A stretch of DNA of 5,566 nucleotides from an uncultured Lachnospiraceae bacterium (GTDB taxonomy: Bacteria; Bacillota; Clostridia; Lachnospirales; Lachnospiraceae): positions 1 to 5,566 of the forward strand of contig CABSEG010000108.1 of the NCBI GenBank assembly GCA_902476645.1, read 5' to 3'. The notes under the pieces were generated by a model. The model made no database searches. It was not told the origin of the DNA and saw only the letters and a list, made by a program, of their open reading frames with translations. Position 1 is the stretch's first letter. Every line of letters begins with the position of its first letter. A program made the translations under genes and the position numbers. This document shows positions 5,499 through 5,566 of this stretch, in pieces.

Positions 5499-5566
5499 GC
5501 TCTGTGAAGAGCGAACAAGTCAGAACCTTGATAATTGAACAGCGAAACAACCTTGAAAATCCAAAG
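5499..5566 (+). other. Probable 16S rRNA operon leader (incomplete)
   Basis: This untranslated stretch begins with a 5-bp hairpin, GCTCT-GTGA-AGAGC (5499-5512), capped by a GNRA-type tetraloop. It continues with AGAACCTTGATAATTGAAC (5522-5540), which resembles the boxA-containing leader (CTTTGAAAACTAAAC-like) found before 16S genes in Bacillus and Clostridia and used for Nus-dependent antitermination. A second AACCTTGAAAAT follows at 5549-5560. The window ends before any mature 16S sequence appears, so the operon assignment is inferred from the leader and the promoters. A tRNA operon is the main alternative. Confidence 0.65.

Noticed and set aside
5303..5518. Minus-strand frame of 71 codons in the promoter/leader region
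   Set aside because: It crosses the hairpin, both TTGACA promoters and the leader. Its Phe/Tyr/Ile-rich translation is what AT-rich non-coding DNA gives.

Overview
The window looks like a piece of chromosome from a spore-forming, Gram-positive anaerobe of the Clostridia, most likely a Lachnospiraceae-type genome. The reasons are a transketolase split into two subunits, a YyaC-family sporulation protein, a DUF5711-type membrane protein, strong GGAGG-like ribosome binding sites, moderate GC and AT-rich tandem TTGACA promoters. This assignment is inferred from gene content and not from a marker sequence.

Layout, left to right. Positions 1-45 hold the last codons of an upstream gene, probably the N-terminal transketolase subunit. 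It overlaps by 13 bases a complete gene for the C-terminal transketolase subunit (33-971). A strong intrinsic terminator (981-1010) follows. On the minus strand, converging on it, is a YyaC/DUF1256 sporulation gene (1020-1685), preceded by a very good match to a SigE-type sporulation promoter. Divergent from it, on the plus strand, are three genes for membrane-anchored proteins. The first is a single-pass protein with a cytoplasmic N-terminal domain, a Thr/Glu-rich stalk and a C-terminal LysM domain (1866-3140). The second is a DUF5711-like single-pass protein with a predicted beta-propeller outside the membrane (3242-4549). The third is a CvpA-family multipass protein (4562-5263). A second strong promoter, overlapping the stop codon of the LysM gene and carrying a palindrome in its spacer, probably drives the last two. 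A long hairpin at 5280-5333 closes the unit.

The final 200 bases contain no gene. They hold two tandem TTGACA promoters with A-rich upstream tracts and an untranslated leader with boxA-like repeats, typical of the start of a ribosomal RNA operon whose 16S gene would lie beyond the window.

Functionally, the left end is central carbon metabolism (pentose phosphate pathway), the middle is one sporulation gene, and the right half is a probable cell-envelope module of unknown role next to an rrn operon. I see no mobile element, CRISPR array or defence system. The most interesting points are the LysM protein, whose cytoplasmic domain resembles an MPN/JAB fold without its metal ligands, and the promoter with a built-in palindrome at 3138-3166.
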